A DNA stretch of 33,158 nucleotides from an uncultured Luminiphilus sp. (GCA_943789425.1 CALSUB010000015.1:1-33158); one strand, 5' to 3'. Shown: positions 19,474 to 29,072, counted from the stretch's first letter. The notes: a model not told the origin generated them from the letters alone. Numbers and translations: made by a program.

Positions 19474-19501
19474 CCCATTTGACGCGGGAAATAAGGATCA
19501 T

Positions 19502-20362
19502 TCAATACATCAATGAGAATAATTTGCGCTGATATTCAGCCGCCAAGGGGTCTCCCTTGCCAATCGTCGCCAAGGTATCTAAATAGACCTTACGAACCTC
19601 GCCATCGCCGAAGTCTTTGTCGGCACGCAAAACAACTAACAAATGCTCCAGAGCGTCACGGTATTGGGCCGTTTGGCTGAGCTGGATGGCGAGCTTGACG
19701 CGCGTCCCATGATCGTCAGGCTGAGCACTGAGCGCCACCTCTAAGGCCGCCACTTCGGGCGATTTGGCCGCCTCCCGCCCCAGCTGAATTTGCGCGACGA
19801 GCTGCTCATAGCGCGCATCTTGATCGGCTAATCGAATCTCGTTCAGCACCTGCTCAGCGTCATCAAATCGGCTCGCGGTGACCAACGCCGCCGCATAAGA
19901 CAGCGTCATATCCACGGCGTGACCCGACTCCTCCCAGGCTGCGCGGTATAGCGCCAGCGCCGCCGGAATATCACCGTCGGCCAGCAGCTGTTCCGCTTCT
20001 AACAGGGCATCTGCTTGAGGAGAAGGCACATATTTGTCGAGGACCTCTCGCACCGCCGATTCGGGTTGGGCCCCACTGAACCCATCAACGGGCTGCCCCT
20101 CTTTTATCACCATCACCGTAGGCAATGATTTCACGCCCAATTGCTGCGCCAGCATCTGTTGCTCATCGGCATTGACTTTAGCCAGTAGGAAAGCGCCCTT
20201 GTACTCGGTCGCCAGCTTTTCCAACATTGGCATCAATTGCTTGCAGGGCTCGCACCACTCCGCCCAAAAGTCGACCACGACCGGGCGATTAAACGATTCA
20301 TCGATCAGTAACTGCTGGGCATTCCCTTCGTCAATATCAACAATATTGGCCGTCTCATTCAT
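19502..20362 (-). CDS. cnoX: Thioredoxin-TPR co-chaperone, CnoX/YbbN family
   Basis: 286 residues: a thioredoxin domain (residues ~1-115) followed by TPR-like helices to the end. In E. coli the homologue protects proteins from over-oxidation and hands them to GroEL or DnaK. Here the active site is WCEPC (residues 36-40), so both redox cysteines are present, unlike E. coli CnoX, which lost the thioredoxin motif. The cis-Pro loop reads SLPTVMV. The start overlaps the dapB stop by 4 bases (ATGA), so it is translationally coupled to dapB and lies downstream of dnaJ. That position fits a role with the DnaK system; the functional link is inferred. Confidence 0.88.
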   Translation of the reverse strand: MNETANIVDIDEGNAQQLLIDESFNRPVVVDFWAEWCEPCKQLMPMLEKLATEYKGAFLLAKVNADEQQMLAQQLGVKSLPTVMVIKEGQPVDGFSGAQPESAVREVLDKYVPSPQADALLEAEQLLADGDIPAALALYRAAWEESGHAVDMTLSYAAALVTASRFDDAEQVLNEIRLADQDARYEQLVAQIQLGREAAKSPEVAALEVALSAQPDDHGTRVKLAIQLSQTAQYRDALEHLLVVLRADKDFGDGEVRKVYLDTLATIGKGDPLAAEYQRKLFSLMY

Positions 20363-21180
20363 AAGGGGTTCTTCTCCTGCCTCAAAACATCCTGCATGCT
20401 ATAGCGACCCGCCGTTTGATGAGTTAGCCAACACGCCGCGCGCACCGCGCCGTGTGCAAACGCACTTCGCGAACTCGCCCGGTGAGTGATTTCTAATCGT
20501 TCACCTTCCCCGGCGAAAACGACCGTGTGGTCACCCACAATGTCACCCGCCCGAATGGTGCTAAAGCCAATCGCTTCTCTGGTGCGCTCGCCGGTACGGC
20601 CCTCGCGCCCGTAAACCGCTACTTGGGATAAATCTCGACCCAACGCATTGGCAATGACTTCGCCAAGACTCAACGCCGTGCCCGAGGGCGCATCAATTTT
20701 GTGGCGATGATGGGCCTCCACAATTTCGATGTCGGCACTGTCTCCAAGCGCCTCGGCCGCCGCCTTGACCAAATCAAAGGTCAGATTGACCCCAGGGCTA
20801 AAGTTGGACGCCTGACAAACCGGTAAATCGCGGGTTGTCTCGTGCAACTGTGCCAGTTGCGTGTCGGAAAAACCCGTCGTTCCGATCACCAAGGGCAACC
20901 CATGCTCCGCGCACAGCGCCGCGTGATGCAGCGTGGCTTCGGGCACGGTAAAATCAATCAATACGTCCATGTCGCTCGCCACTGACGCCAAGTCCGAGGT
21001 GATCGTCACACCACTCGTACCATCGCCCAGCAGCTCACCCACATCCGCTCCGAGCAACGAGGACTCTGCGCGCTCGATCGCAACGACCAGTGAACAGGGT
21101 CGCTCTGCTTCGGATATCACTTCCGCAAGCATACGGCCCATGCGTCCCGCAGCCCCGGTAATACCAATACGAACACTCAT
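20359..21180 (-). CDS. dapB: 4-hydroxy-tetrahydrodipicolinate reductase
   Basis: This NAD(P)H reductase of lysine and meso-diaminopimelate synthesis feeds peptidoglycan. The 273 residues have the glycine-rich [12 protein letters not shown] near residue 8, VDFT-type loop [15 protein letters not shown], and the catalytic signature [16 protein letters not shown] with His and Lys. It overlaps the dnaJ stop by 4 bases at its start and cnoX by 4 bases at its end. In Pseudomonas and E. coli the next genes are carAB; here they are absent. Confidence 0.96.
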   Translation of the reverse strand: MSVRIGITGAAGRMGRMLAEVISEAERPCSLVVAIERAESSLLGADVGELLGDGTSGVTITSDLASVASDMDVLIDFTVPEATLHHAALCAEHGLPLVIGTTGFSDTQLAQLHETTRDLPVCQASNFSPGVNLTFDLVKAAAEALGDSADIEIVEAHHRHKIDAPSGTALSLGEVIANALGRDLSQVAVYGREGRTGERTREAIGFSTIRAGDIVGDHTVVFAGEGERLEITHRASSRSAFAHGAVRAACWLTHQTAGRYSMQDVLRQEKNPL

Positions 21181-22307
21181 CCCGTCATGCCATCGAAAAA
21201 CTGCTTAACCCCGGCGAACCAGCTGCTTTGGCGCGGCGACTGCTCGTCACCCCCCTTGAGCAGCGCCCCCCGAAACTCCTCGAGCAGTGTGCGTTGTTCT
21301 GCCGATAAGTTCACCGGTGTTTCCACGACCGCACGGCACATCAAATCGCCCACCGGACCGCCCCGCACAGGCTTGACACCTTTTCCGCGGAGGCGAAAGA
21401 GTTTTCCCGTTTGCGTCTCAGTCGGAATTTTAAGTTTGACGCGGCCATCCAGTGTCGGCACCTCAAGCTCTCCGCCCAACGCAGCATCGGCAAAACTAAT
21501 GGGGACTTCACAATACAAATGTCGGCCGTCTCGCTCGAACAGGGCGTGCTGGCGCACTGCGATCTGCACAAACAAATCCCCTGGTGGGCCGCCGGCAGGG
21601 CCTGCTTCACCCTCGCCGCTGAGGCGAATGCGATCCCCGGTATCCACACCGGGTGGGACCTTGACGGACAGCGTCTTGGTTTTTTCGACCAGACCCTGAC
21701 CTCGGCATGCACCACAGGGATCAGAGATCGCCTGCCCTCGCCCTCGGCACTTTGGACACGTTTGCTGAACTTGAAAAAAGCCCTGCTGGATCCTCACTTG
21801 CCCACTGCCGCCACAACTGCCGCAGGTGACCGGTCGGCTACCTGGTTTAGCGCCACTGCCATCACAAGGGTCACAGTGCTGGAGCGACGGGACTTTGATT
21901 TCTGCTGTCGCGCCGCGCACGGCCTCTTCTAGCGCTACCTCTAGGGTGTAGCGCAGATCTGAACCCCGCTGGGGACCTTGACGACGACCACCGCCACTGC
22001 CGCCAAAAATATCGCCGAACACGTCGCCAAAGATGTCTGAGAAGCTGCCGCCCTGAAATCCGCCGCCGCCGCCCATGGAGGGATCCACTCCCGCGTGGCC
22101 AAATTGATCGTAGGCGCCGCGTTTCTCGCCGTCTGAGAGCACTTCGTAAGCCTCGGTGGCTTCTTTGAACTTAGCATCCGCGTCGGCGTCATCCGGATTG
22201 CGATCCGGGTGGTACTTCATCGCGATCCGACGATAGGCCTTTTTGATACCTTGCTCATCGGCCGAACGATCGACCCCTAGCACTTCGTAATAATCGCGTT
22301 TCGACAT
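21177..22307 (-). CDS. dnaJ: Chaperone protein DnaJ
   Basis: Hsp40 that delivers substrates to DnaK and stimulates its ATPase. 376 residues in standard order: J domain with YHPDRN (HPD), a Gly/Phe linker, four zinc-finger repeats [24 protein letters not shown] and CGACRGQG, then the C-terminal substrate domains. Ribosome site AGGA lies 4 nt before the ATG. Upstream, between dnaK and dnaJ, are a strong terminator hairpin and a second palindrome in the leader, so DnaJ expression is probably less than DnaK. It overlaps dapB by ATGA. Confidence 0.97.
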   Translation of the reverse strand: MSKRDYYEVLGVDRSADEQGIKKAYRRIAMKYHPDRNPDDADADAKFKEATEAYEVLSDGEKRGAYDQFGHAGVDPSMGGGGGFQGGSFSDIFGDVFGDIFGGSGGGRRQGPQRGSDLRYTLEVALEEAVRGATAEIKVPSLQHCDPCDGSGAKPGSRPVTCGSCGGSGQVRIQQGFFQVQQTCPKCRGRGQAISDPCGACRGQGLVEKTKTLSVKVPPGVDTGDRIRLSGEGEAGPAGGPPGDLFVQIAVRQHALFERDGRHLYCEVPISFADAALGGELEVPTLDGRVKLKIPTETQTGKLFRLRGKGVKPVRGGPVGDLMCRAVVETPVNLSAEQRTLLEEFRGALLKGGDEQSPRQSSWFAGVKQFFDGMTG

Positions 22308-22323
22308 AGTTCCTGTGCGCGCT

Positions 22324-22337
22324 GCTGCGATCGCAGC
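22324..22337. other. Palindrome in the dnaJ leader
   Basis: GCTGCGATCGCAGC is a perfect 14-bp palindrome; in RNA the flanking GCGC pairs could extend it around a GATC loop. It lies 17-30 nt before the dnaJ ATG, just upstream of its AGGA ribosome site. It could fold in the leader and affect translation, but no function is shown. Confidence 0.4.
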
Positions 22338-22348
22338 GCTCCCTCCTC

Positions 22349-22391
22349 AAAAACGGACGCGGGCTACATGGTATTCACCATGACCCGCGTC
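22349..22391 (-). terminator. Rho-independent terminator between dnaK and dnaJ
   Basis: On the minus strand, perfect arms GACGCGGG and CCCGCGTC enclose a second perfect stem CATGGT/ACCATG with a 4-nt loop, separated by small internal mismatches, followed after CG by TTTTT. A smaller hairpin CAGGGC/GCCCTG (22422-22439) lies nearer the dnaK stop. The structure should end most dnaK transcripts and let a fraction continue into dnaJ-dapB-cnoX. Confidence 0.8.
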
Positions 22392-22454
22392 TGGATGGCA
22401 GCCCTCAAAGAAAAGGCTTATCAGGGCTTCCCTGCCCTGCTTAACGGACAGACA

Positions 22455-24380
22455 TTATGCCCGCTTATCTTCTTTCACTTCCTCAAACTCAGCGTCGACC
22501 ACATCATCGTCTTCCGCTATGTCATCACTGACATCATCGCCTGCAGTCGCTTCATCAGCCTGTTGAGCGGCGTACATCTTCTGGGCCACACCGCCTGTGG
22601 CTTCGGTCAATGTCGTGGTTGCCGCTTCCATGGCACTGGCGTCATCACCTTTAACCGCCTCTTCTGCCGCAGCGATCGCACTTTCTATCGCTGCCCGCTC
22701 CTCATCGGTCGCGTGCTCACCCGCTTCTTCAAGCGTCTTGCGCGCCGCGTGCACCATACCATCTGCTGTGTTGCGGGCGGCGACAAGCTCTTCGAACTTC
22801 TTATCTGCCTCTGCATTGATCTCGGCATCCTGCACCATCTGCTCAATATCAGCATCCGACAAGCCACCCGATGCGGTGATCCGGATAGACTGCTCCTTGC
22901 CGGTCGCCTTATCTTTCGCCGACACGTTCAAGATGCCGTTGGCGTCAAGATCAAAGGTCACCTCGATCTGTGGCATGCCTCGCGGCGAGGGCGGAATATC
23001 GGCTAAGTCAAAGCGGCCCAATGACTTATTCTGCGCCGCCTGCTTACGCTCACCCTGAACCACGTGGATGGTGACTGCGGTTTGATTGTCCTCAGCCGTT
23101 GAAAACACCTGCGATTTCTTAGTCGGAATCGTGGTGTTTTTCTCAATCAAAGGCGTTGCCACGCTACCCATCGTCTCGATACCCAGCGACAACGGCGTCA
23201 CATCCAGCAATAAGACGTCTTTGACGTCCCCAGCCAGCACAGCGCCCTGAATCGAGGCACCCATCGCGACGGCTTCGTCAGGGTTCACATCCTTTCGGGT
23301 TTCTTTTCCAAAGAATTCTGTGACTGCTTCTTGCACCATGGGCATACGCGTCTGTCCACCCACTAAAATGATGTCTTGCACCTCATTAGGCGACAGTCCA
23401 GCATCCTGCAATGCGATTTTCATTGGGGTCAAAGATCGCTTGACCAGGTCTTCTACTAACGACTCCAGCTTGGATCGGCTCAACTTGACCACTAAGTGCT
23501 TCGGCCCGGTCGCATCAGCCGTAATGTAAGGCAGATTGACCTCTGTCTGCTGTGAGCTCGACAGCTCGATCTTGGCTTTCTCTGCAGCTTCTTTCAATCG
23601 CTGCAACGCCAGTGGATCGCCGTGTAAATCGACACCGTTTTCTTTTTTGAACTCGTCAGCGAGGAACTCGATCAATCGCAGATCGAAATCCTCACCACCC
23701 AAAAAGGTATCGCCGTTGGTCGCCAGCACCTCAAATTGATGCTCGCCATCGACTTCAGCAATCTCGATGATCGAGATATCAAACGTACCGCCACCGAGGT
23801 CGTAGACCGCTACCGTGCGATCTCCTTCCGCCTTATCCATACCATAGGCCAGAGCTGCCGCCGTTGGCTCATTGATAATGCGCTTAACCTCTAATCCTGC
23901 GATGCGGCCAGCATCTTTCGTGGCTTGACGCTGGGAATCGTTAAAATAAGCGGGCACGGTAATCACCGCCTCGCTCACTGTCTCGCCCAGGTACTCTTCC
24001 GCCGTTTTCTTCATCTTGCGGAGTACTTCGGCTGACACCTGCGGGGGCGCCATTTTATCGTCATTCACCTGCACCCAAGCGTCACCGCTTTCGGCTTTGA
24101 CGATTTGATAAGGGACCATTTTGATGTCTTTTTGCACCACGTCGTCATCGAATCGGCGGCCGATCAGCCGCTTCACCGCAAATAAGGTGTTCTGAGGGTT
24201 CGTGACCGATTGTCGCTTTGCGGACTGCCCTACCAAAATCTCATTGTCTTCGGTGTACGCCACAACAGAAGGCGTTGTACGCCCGCCCTCGGCATTTTCA
24301 ATGACGCGGGGCTTACCACCCTCCAATACCGACACGCAGCTGTTGGTGGTGCCTAAGTCGATGCCAATAATCTTTCCCAT
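22455..24380 (-). CDS. dnaK: Chaperone protein DnaK (Hsp70)
   Basis: ATP-dependent folding chaperone of 641 residues, complete. The N-terminal ATPase has [23 protein letters not shown] and the phosphate-2 region [10 protein letters not shown]. The substrate-binding domain begins after [13 protein letters not shown], and the C-terminal tail ends [13 protein letters not shown], the usual cochaperone tail. Ribosome site AGGAGAGAG precedes the ATG. A sigma-32-type promoter lies 55-82 bp upstream and a strong terminator follows. Confidence 0.98.
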   Translation of the reverse strand: MGKIIGIDLGTTNSCVSVLEGGKPRVIENAEGGRTTPSVVAYTEDNEILVGQSAKRQSVTNPQNTLFAVKRLIGRRFDDDVVQKDIKMVPYQIVKAESGDAWVQVNDDKMAPPQVSAEVLRKMKKTAEEYLGETVSEAVITVPAYFNDSQRQATKDAGRIAGLEVKRIINEPTAAALAYGMDKAEGDRTVAVYDLGGGTFDISIIEIAEVDGEHQFEVLATNGDTFLGGEDFDLRLIEFLADEFKKENGVDLHGDPLALQRLKEAAEKAKIELSSSQQTEVNLPYITADATGPKHLVVKLSRSKLESLVEDLVKRSLTPMKIALQDAGLSPNEVQDIILVGGQTRMPMVQEAVTEFFGKETRKDVNPDEAVAMGASIQGAVLAGDVKDVLLLDVTPLSLGIETMGSVATPLIEKNTTIPTKKSQVFSTAEDNQTAVTIHVVQGERKQAAQNKSLGRFDLADIPPSPRGMPQIEVTFDLDANGILNVSAKDKATGKEQSIRITASGGLSDADIEQMVQDAEINAEADKKFEELVAARNTADGMVHAARKTLEEAGEHATDEERAAIESAIAAAEEAVKGDDASAMEAATTTLTEATGGVAQKMYAAQQADEATAGDDVSDDIAEDDDVVDAEFEEVKEDKRA

Positions 24381-24434
24381 TTCTCTCTCTCCTGTGACCG
24401 GCTGTGTAGTCGCGGTCTGCTTCCTTGATTAATA

Positions 24435-24462
24435 ATGTGGAGGCAAATTTCGTCTTTTCAAG
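24435..24462 (-). promoter_or_regulatory. Sigma-32-type heat-shock promoter of dnaK
   Basis: On the minus strand CTTGAAA is followed after 13 nt by CTCCACAT, close to the E. coli sigma-32 -35 (CTTGAA) and -10 (CCCCATNT) elements. It lies in the 108-bp gap between grpE and dnaK, giving dnaK its own heat-inducible start. The spacer length is identical to that of the grpE promoter. Confidence 0.78.
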
Positions 24463-24488
24463 ATCCCGCCACCACAATCTGCTTCTGC

Positions 24489-25082
24489 TTACTGACCGCT
24501 CGCCGCCTTCGAGACCATCACCATGGCCGGCCGCAGTAGTCGGCCATTGAGCGTGTACCCTTTTTGCATCACCGCCACGACCGTATTCGGTTCGGCATCC
24601 GGTTGCTCCACCATGCTCATGGCTTGGGCCGTCTCGGGGTCGTAGGGCTCGCCCATGGGATCCACCGGCACGACGCCGTATTTGGTCAGCACATCCATAA
24701 ATCCTTTGTGTGTCAGCTCGATCCCCTCGATCAACGCCGCGTCGCCGCCTGCGTCACTTGAGGACTCCATCGCCCGCTCGAGGTTGTCCACCACCCCCAA
24801 CAAATCGCCACAAAACCGCTCCAATGCGAATTTCCGCGCCTTATCGATTTCTTGCTCAGAGCGACGCTGAACATTCATGGCGTCTGCCTGCGCTCTGAGC
24901 GCGGCATCTTGCGCCGCCGCCAATTCGGCTTCGAGGTCCTGAGGTACCGCATCAGCTGGCTCTGCTGACGCCTCGATCGGCTCTTCGCCCTCGCTTTCTG
25001 CCGCTGCCATCGCCGCTGCCACCGCCGCGGTAATATCGGCCTCTTCAGCCTCGGTAGGCTGCTTGGGGTTGTCTTCTGCCAT
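24489..25082 (-). CDS. grpE: Nucleotide exchange factor GrpE
   Basis: This exchange factor releases ADP from DnaK. 197 residues: acidic low-complexity N-terminus ([21 protein letters not shown]), a long coiled coil from about residue 50 to 105, and the beta domain with [20 protein letters not shown] and the end [17 protein letters not shown] 25082 has GGAG 7 nt upstream. It is transcribed from a sigma-32-like promoter overlapping the end of hrcA. Confidence 0.95.
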   Translation of the reverse strand: MAEDNPKQPTEAEEADITAAVAAAMAAAESEGEEPIEASAEPADAVPQDLEAELAAAQDAALRAQADAMNVQRRSEQEIDKARKFALERFCGDLLGVVDNLERAMESSSDAGGDAALIEGIELTHKGFMDVLTKYGVVPVDPMGEPYDPETAQAMSMVEQPDAEPNTVVAVMQKGYTLNGRLLRPAMVMVSKAASGQ

Positions 25083-25138
25083 GGAATTGCTCCGCTAAAC
25101 CACACTTAATAGGTAAGGGGGCGCCGCCCCTTCACCAC

Positions 25139-25166
25139 ATGTGGGGACCAATCGTTCGTTTTCAAG
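25139..25166 (-). promoter_or_regulatory. Sigma-32-type heat-shock promoter of grpE
   Basis: Minus-strand CTTGAAA, 13-nt spacer, CCCCACAT: the best match to the sigma-32 consensus in the window. The -35 overlaps the stop codon of hrcA (25162-25164). The 5' leader between here and the grpE ATG holds an imperfect GC-rich hairpin with AAGGGG/CCCCTT arms near 25114-25133. Confidence 0.82.
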
Positions 25167-26283
25167 GGCTATGGCGTTGAGACGAGGGGTATCGAGTGCT
25201 CAGCGAGACAAGCGCAGCACTCAGCATGCGGGCGGTGACGTCAACGATCGGAATGACGCGTTCGTACGCCATGCGCGTAGGGCCAATCACGCCCAGCACA
25301 CCGAGCGACTGAGTGCCCTGTGCGTAGGGCGCCGTGATCACGCTGAAATCGCCAAACACGTCAAAACCGGCCTCTTCACCGATAAAAATCTGAATGCCGT
25401 CGGCGCGGGAGCAGCGTTCAAGCAATTCGAGCAGATCACGCTTGCGCTCGAATGCATCAAACAGCTCGCGCAGCTTTTGCATATCGCCAGGTGCCGCTTG
25501 ATTCAACAAGCTGGCCTCACCCGCCACCACGACATTCTCGGACTGCTCCGGAGTCTCGATCGCGGCATTGGCCAATTCGAGTGCCGCCGACAAATACGCA
25601 TCGATGCGAGACCGTGCCTCGGCCATTTCGCGGACAATTTCGGTTTTGACGCGAGAGAGATCATTGCCCGCGTACCGCTGATTAATAAAGTCGGCCGCCG
25701 CGCGGAGCTGCTCTTCCGTCATCGGCTGCTGCAGCTCGATGATGCGATTTTGCACATCGCGCTCGTTGATCACTAAGATCGCTAACACGCGATTTCCAGA
25801 GAGGGGCAGGAATTCGATTTGCCGCAACTGGTGTCCCGCTGGCTTGGGGACGGTGACAATGCCGGTCTGGTAAGTAATCCGTGCCAGCAAATTCGACGCC
25901 GTTTGCACCAGTTCACTCGAACTCCGGTTGGGGTCAAGCCCCGCATTTAATGCCGTAACGGCGCCCTGCTCCACCGGGCCAATCTGCAACAGCGTATCGA
26001 CAAAAAAACGGTATCCTTGGGCCGTTGGAACCCGCCCAGAGGACGTATGAGGGGACGCCAAATAGCCTCTCTCTTCGAGCTCAGACATGATGTTACGCAC
26101 GGTGGCTGAGCTGACTGACAGCCCGCTTTCGCCTTGCAAGCTCTTAGACGCAACGGGCTGGCCCTCTCGAATATGTATCTCGACCAATGTTTTGAGTAAG
26201 GACGAAGCGCGAGAGGATAAGGCTTCCAAGATGGGTGACTCCGACTGACTAATACGTACCGTTTTAGCACAGCCCCGCGCCAC
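25162..26283 (-). CDS. hrcA: Heat-inducible transcription repressor HrcA
   Basis: Repressor of class I heat-shock genes; binds CIRCE elements and is kept active by GroEL. It has an N-terminal winged helix (LLKTLVEIHIREGQPVASKSL, SVSSATVRNIMSELEERGYL, SPHTSSGRVPT) and a C-terminal GAF-like domain ending with GVLGVIGPTRMAYERVIPIVD. The start is uncertain: GTG 26283 gives 373 residues, while TTG 26229 has GGAG 9 nt upstream and gives 355, closer to the family size. No CIRCE sequence was found upstream of hrcA, grpE, dnaK or dnaJ, so its target is probably elsewhere (groESL). It is divergent from recN. Confidence 0.93.
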   Translation of the reverse strand: MARGCAKTVRISQSESPILEALSSRASSLLKTLVEIHIREGQPVASKSLQGESGLSVSSATVRNIMSELEERGYLASPHTSSGRVPTAQGYRFFVDTLLQIGPVEQGAVTALNAGLDPNRSSSELVQTASNLLARITYQTGIVTVPKPAGHQLRQIEFLPLSGNRVLAILVINERDVQNRIIELQQPMTEEQLRAAADFINQRYAGNDLSRVKTEIVREMAEARSRIDAYLSAALELANAAIETPEQSENVVVAGEASLLNQAAPGDMQKLRELFDAFERKRDLLELLERCSRADGIQIFIGEEAGFDVFGDFSVITAPYAQGTQSLGVLGVIGPTRMAYERVIPIVDVTARMLSAALVSLSTRYPSSQRHSP

Positions 26284-26419
26284 GAAAAAGTCTTGTCTCG
26301 AGCGATCATCGGTATTTGGCGGGATAGACGGCGATCATTAGACGCTAAAGACGGCCAAAGTCTTCACTCTGCACAGACTCTGCGCTATAACTCGTGTTCG
26401 ATCTGGACGAACGCGCACC

Positions 26420-28070
26420 ATGTTAACGAACCTTTCCATCCGGGATTATGCCGTGGTCGATGCGCTCGAAGTCGACTTGGCGAGCGGTATGACCTGCATC
26501 ACCGGCGAGACGGGAGCGGGCAAATCCATCATGCTCGACGCCCTCGGGCTGTGTGTTGGCGATCGAGCAGACTCGCGCGCTGTGCGCCCTGGCGCCAGCA
26601 GAACCGATATTTCGGCCAGTTTTGATCTCTCAGAGAATGCACGCGCGCTGGCGTGGCTGGCGGAGCGCGATCTCGCCTCATCTGATGACTGCATCTTGCG
26701 CCGCACTATTTCGGCCGAGGGTCGATCTCGAGCCTACATTAACGGCACCCCAGCGACCCTCGCCGACTGCGCCCAGTTAGGGCAGCTATTGGTCGATATT
26801 CACTCCCAGCACGCTCATCAATCCCTGCTGCGGCGCGCGGTTCAACGGACACTGCTCGATGCCTACGCGGGCGCTGAAACACTCATGACTTCGGTCAACG
26901 AAACCGCTCAGCGCTGGCGCGTGCTCCGCGAGGAATACACGCGTCTCGCCGATAGAACGGAAGAATTTGACGCGCGCAAAGAACTGCTGACGTATCAGGT
27001 GGCCGAGTTAGCCAGCTTGAACCCGTTACCCGGCGAAATCACCGCGCTGGAAGTGCAGCACAAGCAGCTCACCAACGCGGCTTTTATCATCGAGAACGCA
27101 GACCATATTGCGACGGGATGCGAGGCACAACGCGATCAACTGGCCCAGCTGGTGCAGCGCGCCAACGACGACCGCATGGCCTCCAGCGCCACCGATAATT
27201 TACGAGAATTACTGCAATCTGCGCTGATTCAGCTGGATGAAGCACACGCCGAAACCGCGCGCTTTGCAGCGACCGTCGAGTTAGACCCTGAGGGCCTTGA
27301 CGCCACCGAGCAACGCCTCAGCGCATTGTATGATCTGGCGCGCAAACATCGCGTGCAACCAGACGCGCTGGCAACGCTGCACGACTCCCTGCAGTCTGAG
27401 CTCGAGACGATGAGCGGGGGCACCGAGCAGCTAGCGCAGATCAAAAGCTGCGCTGGAGGACACCGCACTCGACTGGCGCAGTCATGCGACAAAGCTATCG
27501 GGCTTGCGACGCAAAGCCGCGGCGAAGCTAGGGCAGCGGGTCATGGACACCTTGGGCCAATTAGCGATGTCGAAGTGCCAGTTTGATGTGGCGCTGATCC
27601 CCTTCAAAGCAGACGAACCAGATCCTCGGGGCGCTGAAGACATTGAATTTTTGATCGCAACCAACCCCGGCGCCTCACCCGGTCCGCTGAATAAAGTGGC
27701 CTCTGGTGGTGAACTGTCGCGCATTAGCCTTGCGCTGCAAGTGGTCGCCACCGACACCACCATTTCACCCACCATGATTTTTGACGAGGTGGATGTGGGT
27801 ATTGGTGGCGGGGTCGCCGAAATAGTAGGCGATCTGCTCGCTACTTTGGGAGCGCGCAGCCAGGTCTTGGTCGTCACACACCAAGCCCAAGTCGCGGCCA
27901 AAGGCAAACAGCATCTGTTGATCACCAAGGACGGAGAGGACGAAGTCAGGTCTGCCCTGTCTTATATCAACGATGATGACCGAGTGCAGGAGATCGGGCG
28001 CATGATTGGCGGCGCCAAACTCACTGACAGCACGCTAGCCCACGCTCGGGAGATGCTTGAGGGTATTTAG
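26420..28070 (+). CDS. recN: DNA repair protein RecN, one frameshift
   Basis: SMC-like ATPase in double-strand break repair. The N-terminal half has Walker A GETGAGKS and LVDIHSQHAHQSLL, a coiled-coil middle, and in the C-terminal half the ABC signature VASGGELSRISLA and Walker B TMIFDEVDVGIGG. The two halves are in different frames; removing one A from the AAAA run at 27443-27446 joins LAQIKA to ALEDTALDW and gives 549 residues, the normal RecN length. This is the only indel recognised right of 12.3 kb. Its TAG overlaps the convergent fur stop. An inverted repeat GTTCG/CGAAC (26396-26412) sits just before the ATG; no canonical gammaproteobacterial LexA box is visible. Confidence 0.93.
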
Positions 28071-28486
28071 CCGCCTGAGCGCTTGCGCACGTACAGCACG
28101 AGAGAGTGGTCAATGATCTCGTAGCCATGCGCTTCGGCAATCGCGTGTTGACGCTTCTCTATTTCGTCGTCGATAAATTCGATGACCTCATTGGTATCCA
28201 CATCGACCATGTGATCGTGGTGATGATCTGACGCCATTTCGAAGACCGAATAACCCGTCTCAAAGTTGTGCCGAATCACCAAGCCCGCCGTCTCAAATTG
28301 CGTCAAGACGCGATACACCGTCGCCAAGCCGATATCTTCCCCCGTATCGCGCAGGCGCTGGTAGAGGTCCTCAGCGGAAAAGTGATCTCCTTGGCCAGCC
28401 GCATCCCCCAGCATCGAGAGTATCTTGAGTCGCGGCACCGTCACCTTGAGGCCAGCCTTTTTTAAATCGCGATTCTCTGTGGACAT
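28067..28486 (-). CDS. fur: Ferric uptake regulator Fur, lacking all cysteines
   Basis: Iron-responsive repressor of 139 residues. Winged-helix N-terminus (KVTVPRLKILSML, GLATVYRVLTQFE), metal-sensing residues in DHHHDHMVDVDTNEVIEF, and the dimerisation end DHSLVLYVRKR. The structural-zinc CxxC of E. coli Fur is missing: the positions read D-V-D-T, and no cysteine occurs anywhere in the protein. Pseudomonas Fur retains one at the first position. The His and Glu of the sensing sites are present, so iron response is expected. Located between recN and bamE, as in Pseudomonas. Confidence 0.95.
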   Translation of the reverse strand: MSTENRDLKKAGLKVTVPRLKILSMLGDAAGQGDHFSAEDLYQRLRDTGEDIGLATVYRVLTQFETAGLVIRHNFETGYSVFEMASDHHHDHMVDVDTNEVIEFIDDEIEKRQHAIAEAHGYEIIDHSLVLYVRKRSGG

Positions 28487-28568
28487 GGGTGAATGGTTCT
28501 CTGCAGGTGGTGTTTAACGGTATCATGCCAGCACTGGTGAGAGCTTGGAAGATAAAGTGGCAAGAACG

Positions 28569-29072
28569 ATGGGCTATTTAAAGTGGGCAGTGACAGGTTG
28601 CCTGTTGTGTGCTTTGGCGGGTTGCGGCAGTAACTTCGGGTTTCCCGGGGTCTACCGCATCAACGTCGAGCAAGGCAACGTCGTGAACGAGGAGATGGTT
28701 GAGAAATTGCGGCCAGGACTCAATAAGCGACAGGTCCGCTACATCATGGGGACCCCGCTCATTGAGGACTCTTTTCACGCTGATCGATGGGATTATCGAT
28801 ACCTGCTCCGCAACGGTACCGAGACCCTAATGGAGACGCGCCTCACCCTCTGGTTCGACGGTGATGAACTGGCGCGAGCCGAGGGGCCTGACGCACCCGA
28901 TTGGGCAGTCAGTGACGCCTCTGACACCGAGGACGCCGGCGTCACCGAGACGATGGATGCCGATGTCACCGAGACGACGGACGCCGACTCGACTGATGAG
29001 ACTGAATCCGATGCCACCGACACCGCTGCAGGCGAGGCAGACTTAACCGACACCGCTGAAACGGCACTGTAA
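28569..29072 (+). CDS. bamE: Outer-membrane assembly lipoprotein BamE with acidic C-terminal extension
   Basis: Accessory lipoprotein of the BAM complex. The ATG at 28569 gives a lipoprotein signal with LAGC and Cys19; a TTG 24 bp upstream would disrupt it. The SmpA/OmlA domain follows: FPGVYRINVEQGN, LRPGLNKRQVRYIMGTPL, and WDYRYLL. From about residue 110 the protein continues with a low-complexity tail rich in Asp, Glu, Thr and Ala (repeated VTET), not part of the core domain. The gene is divergent from fur and converges on rnfH. About 167 residues. Confidence 0.93.
   Translation: MGYLKWAVTGCLLCALAGCGSNFGFPGVYRINVEQGNVVNEEMVEKLRPGLNKRQVRYIMGTPLIEDSFHADRWDYRYLLRNGTETLMETRLTLWFDGDELARAEGPDAPDWAVSDASDTEDAGVTETMDADVTETTDADSTDETESDATDTAAGEADLTDTAETAL
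28932..28979 (+). repeat. 24-bp tandem repeat inside bamE tail
   Basis: Two adjacent 24-bp units (28932-28955 and 28956-28979), each containing GTCACCGAGACGA, encode DAGVTETM and DADVTETT; a partial third unit follows. The repeat explains how the acidic tail may have grown in frame. Confidence 0.75.

Noticed and set aside
22326-22333. GCGATCGC as a HIP1-like repeat
   Set aside because: It is a single copy as part of a local palindrome; HIP1 is abundant only in cyanobacterial genomes.
22368-23006. Long open frame antisense to dnaK and the dnaK-dnaJ gap
   Set aside because: It mirrors dnaK codons, shows no family similarity and crosses the terminator hairpin.
25193-25222. CIRCE-like GAGTGCT...AGCACTC within hrcA
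   Set aside because: The arms are in the reverse order to CIRCE (AGCACTC first), the spacer is 15 not 9, and it lies inside the hrcA coding sequence.
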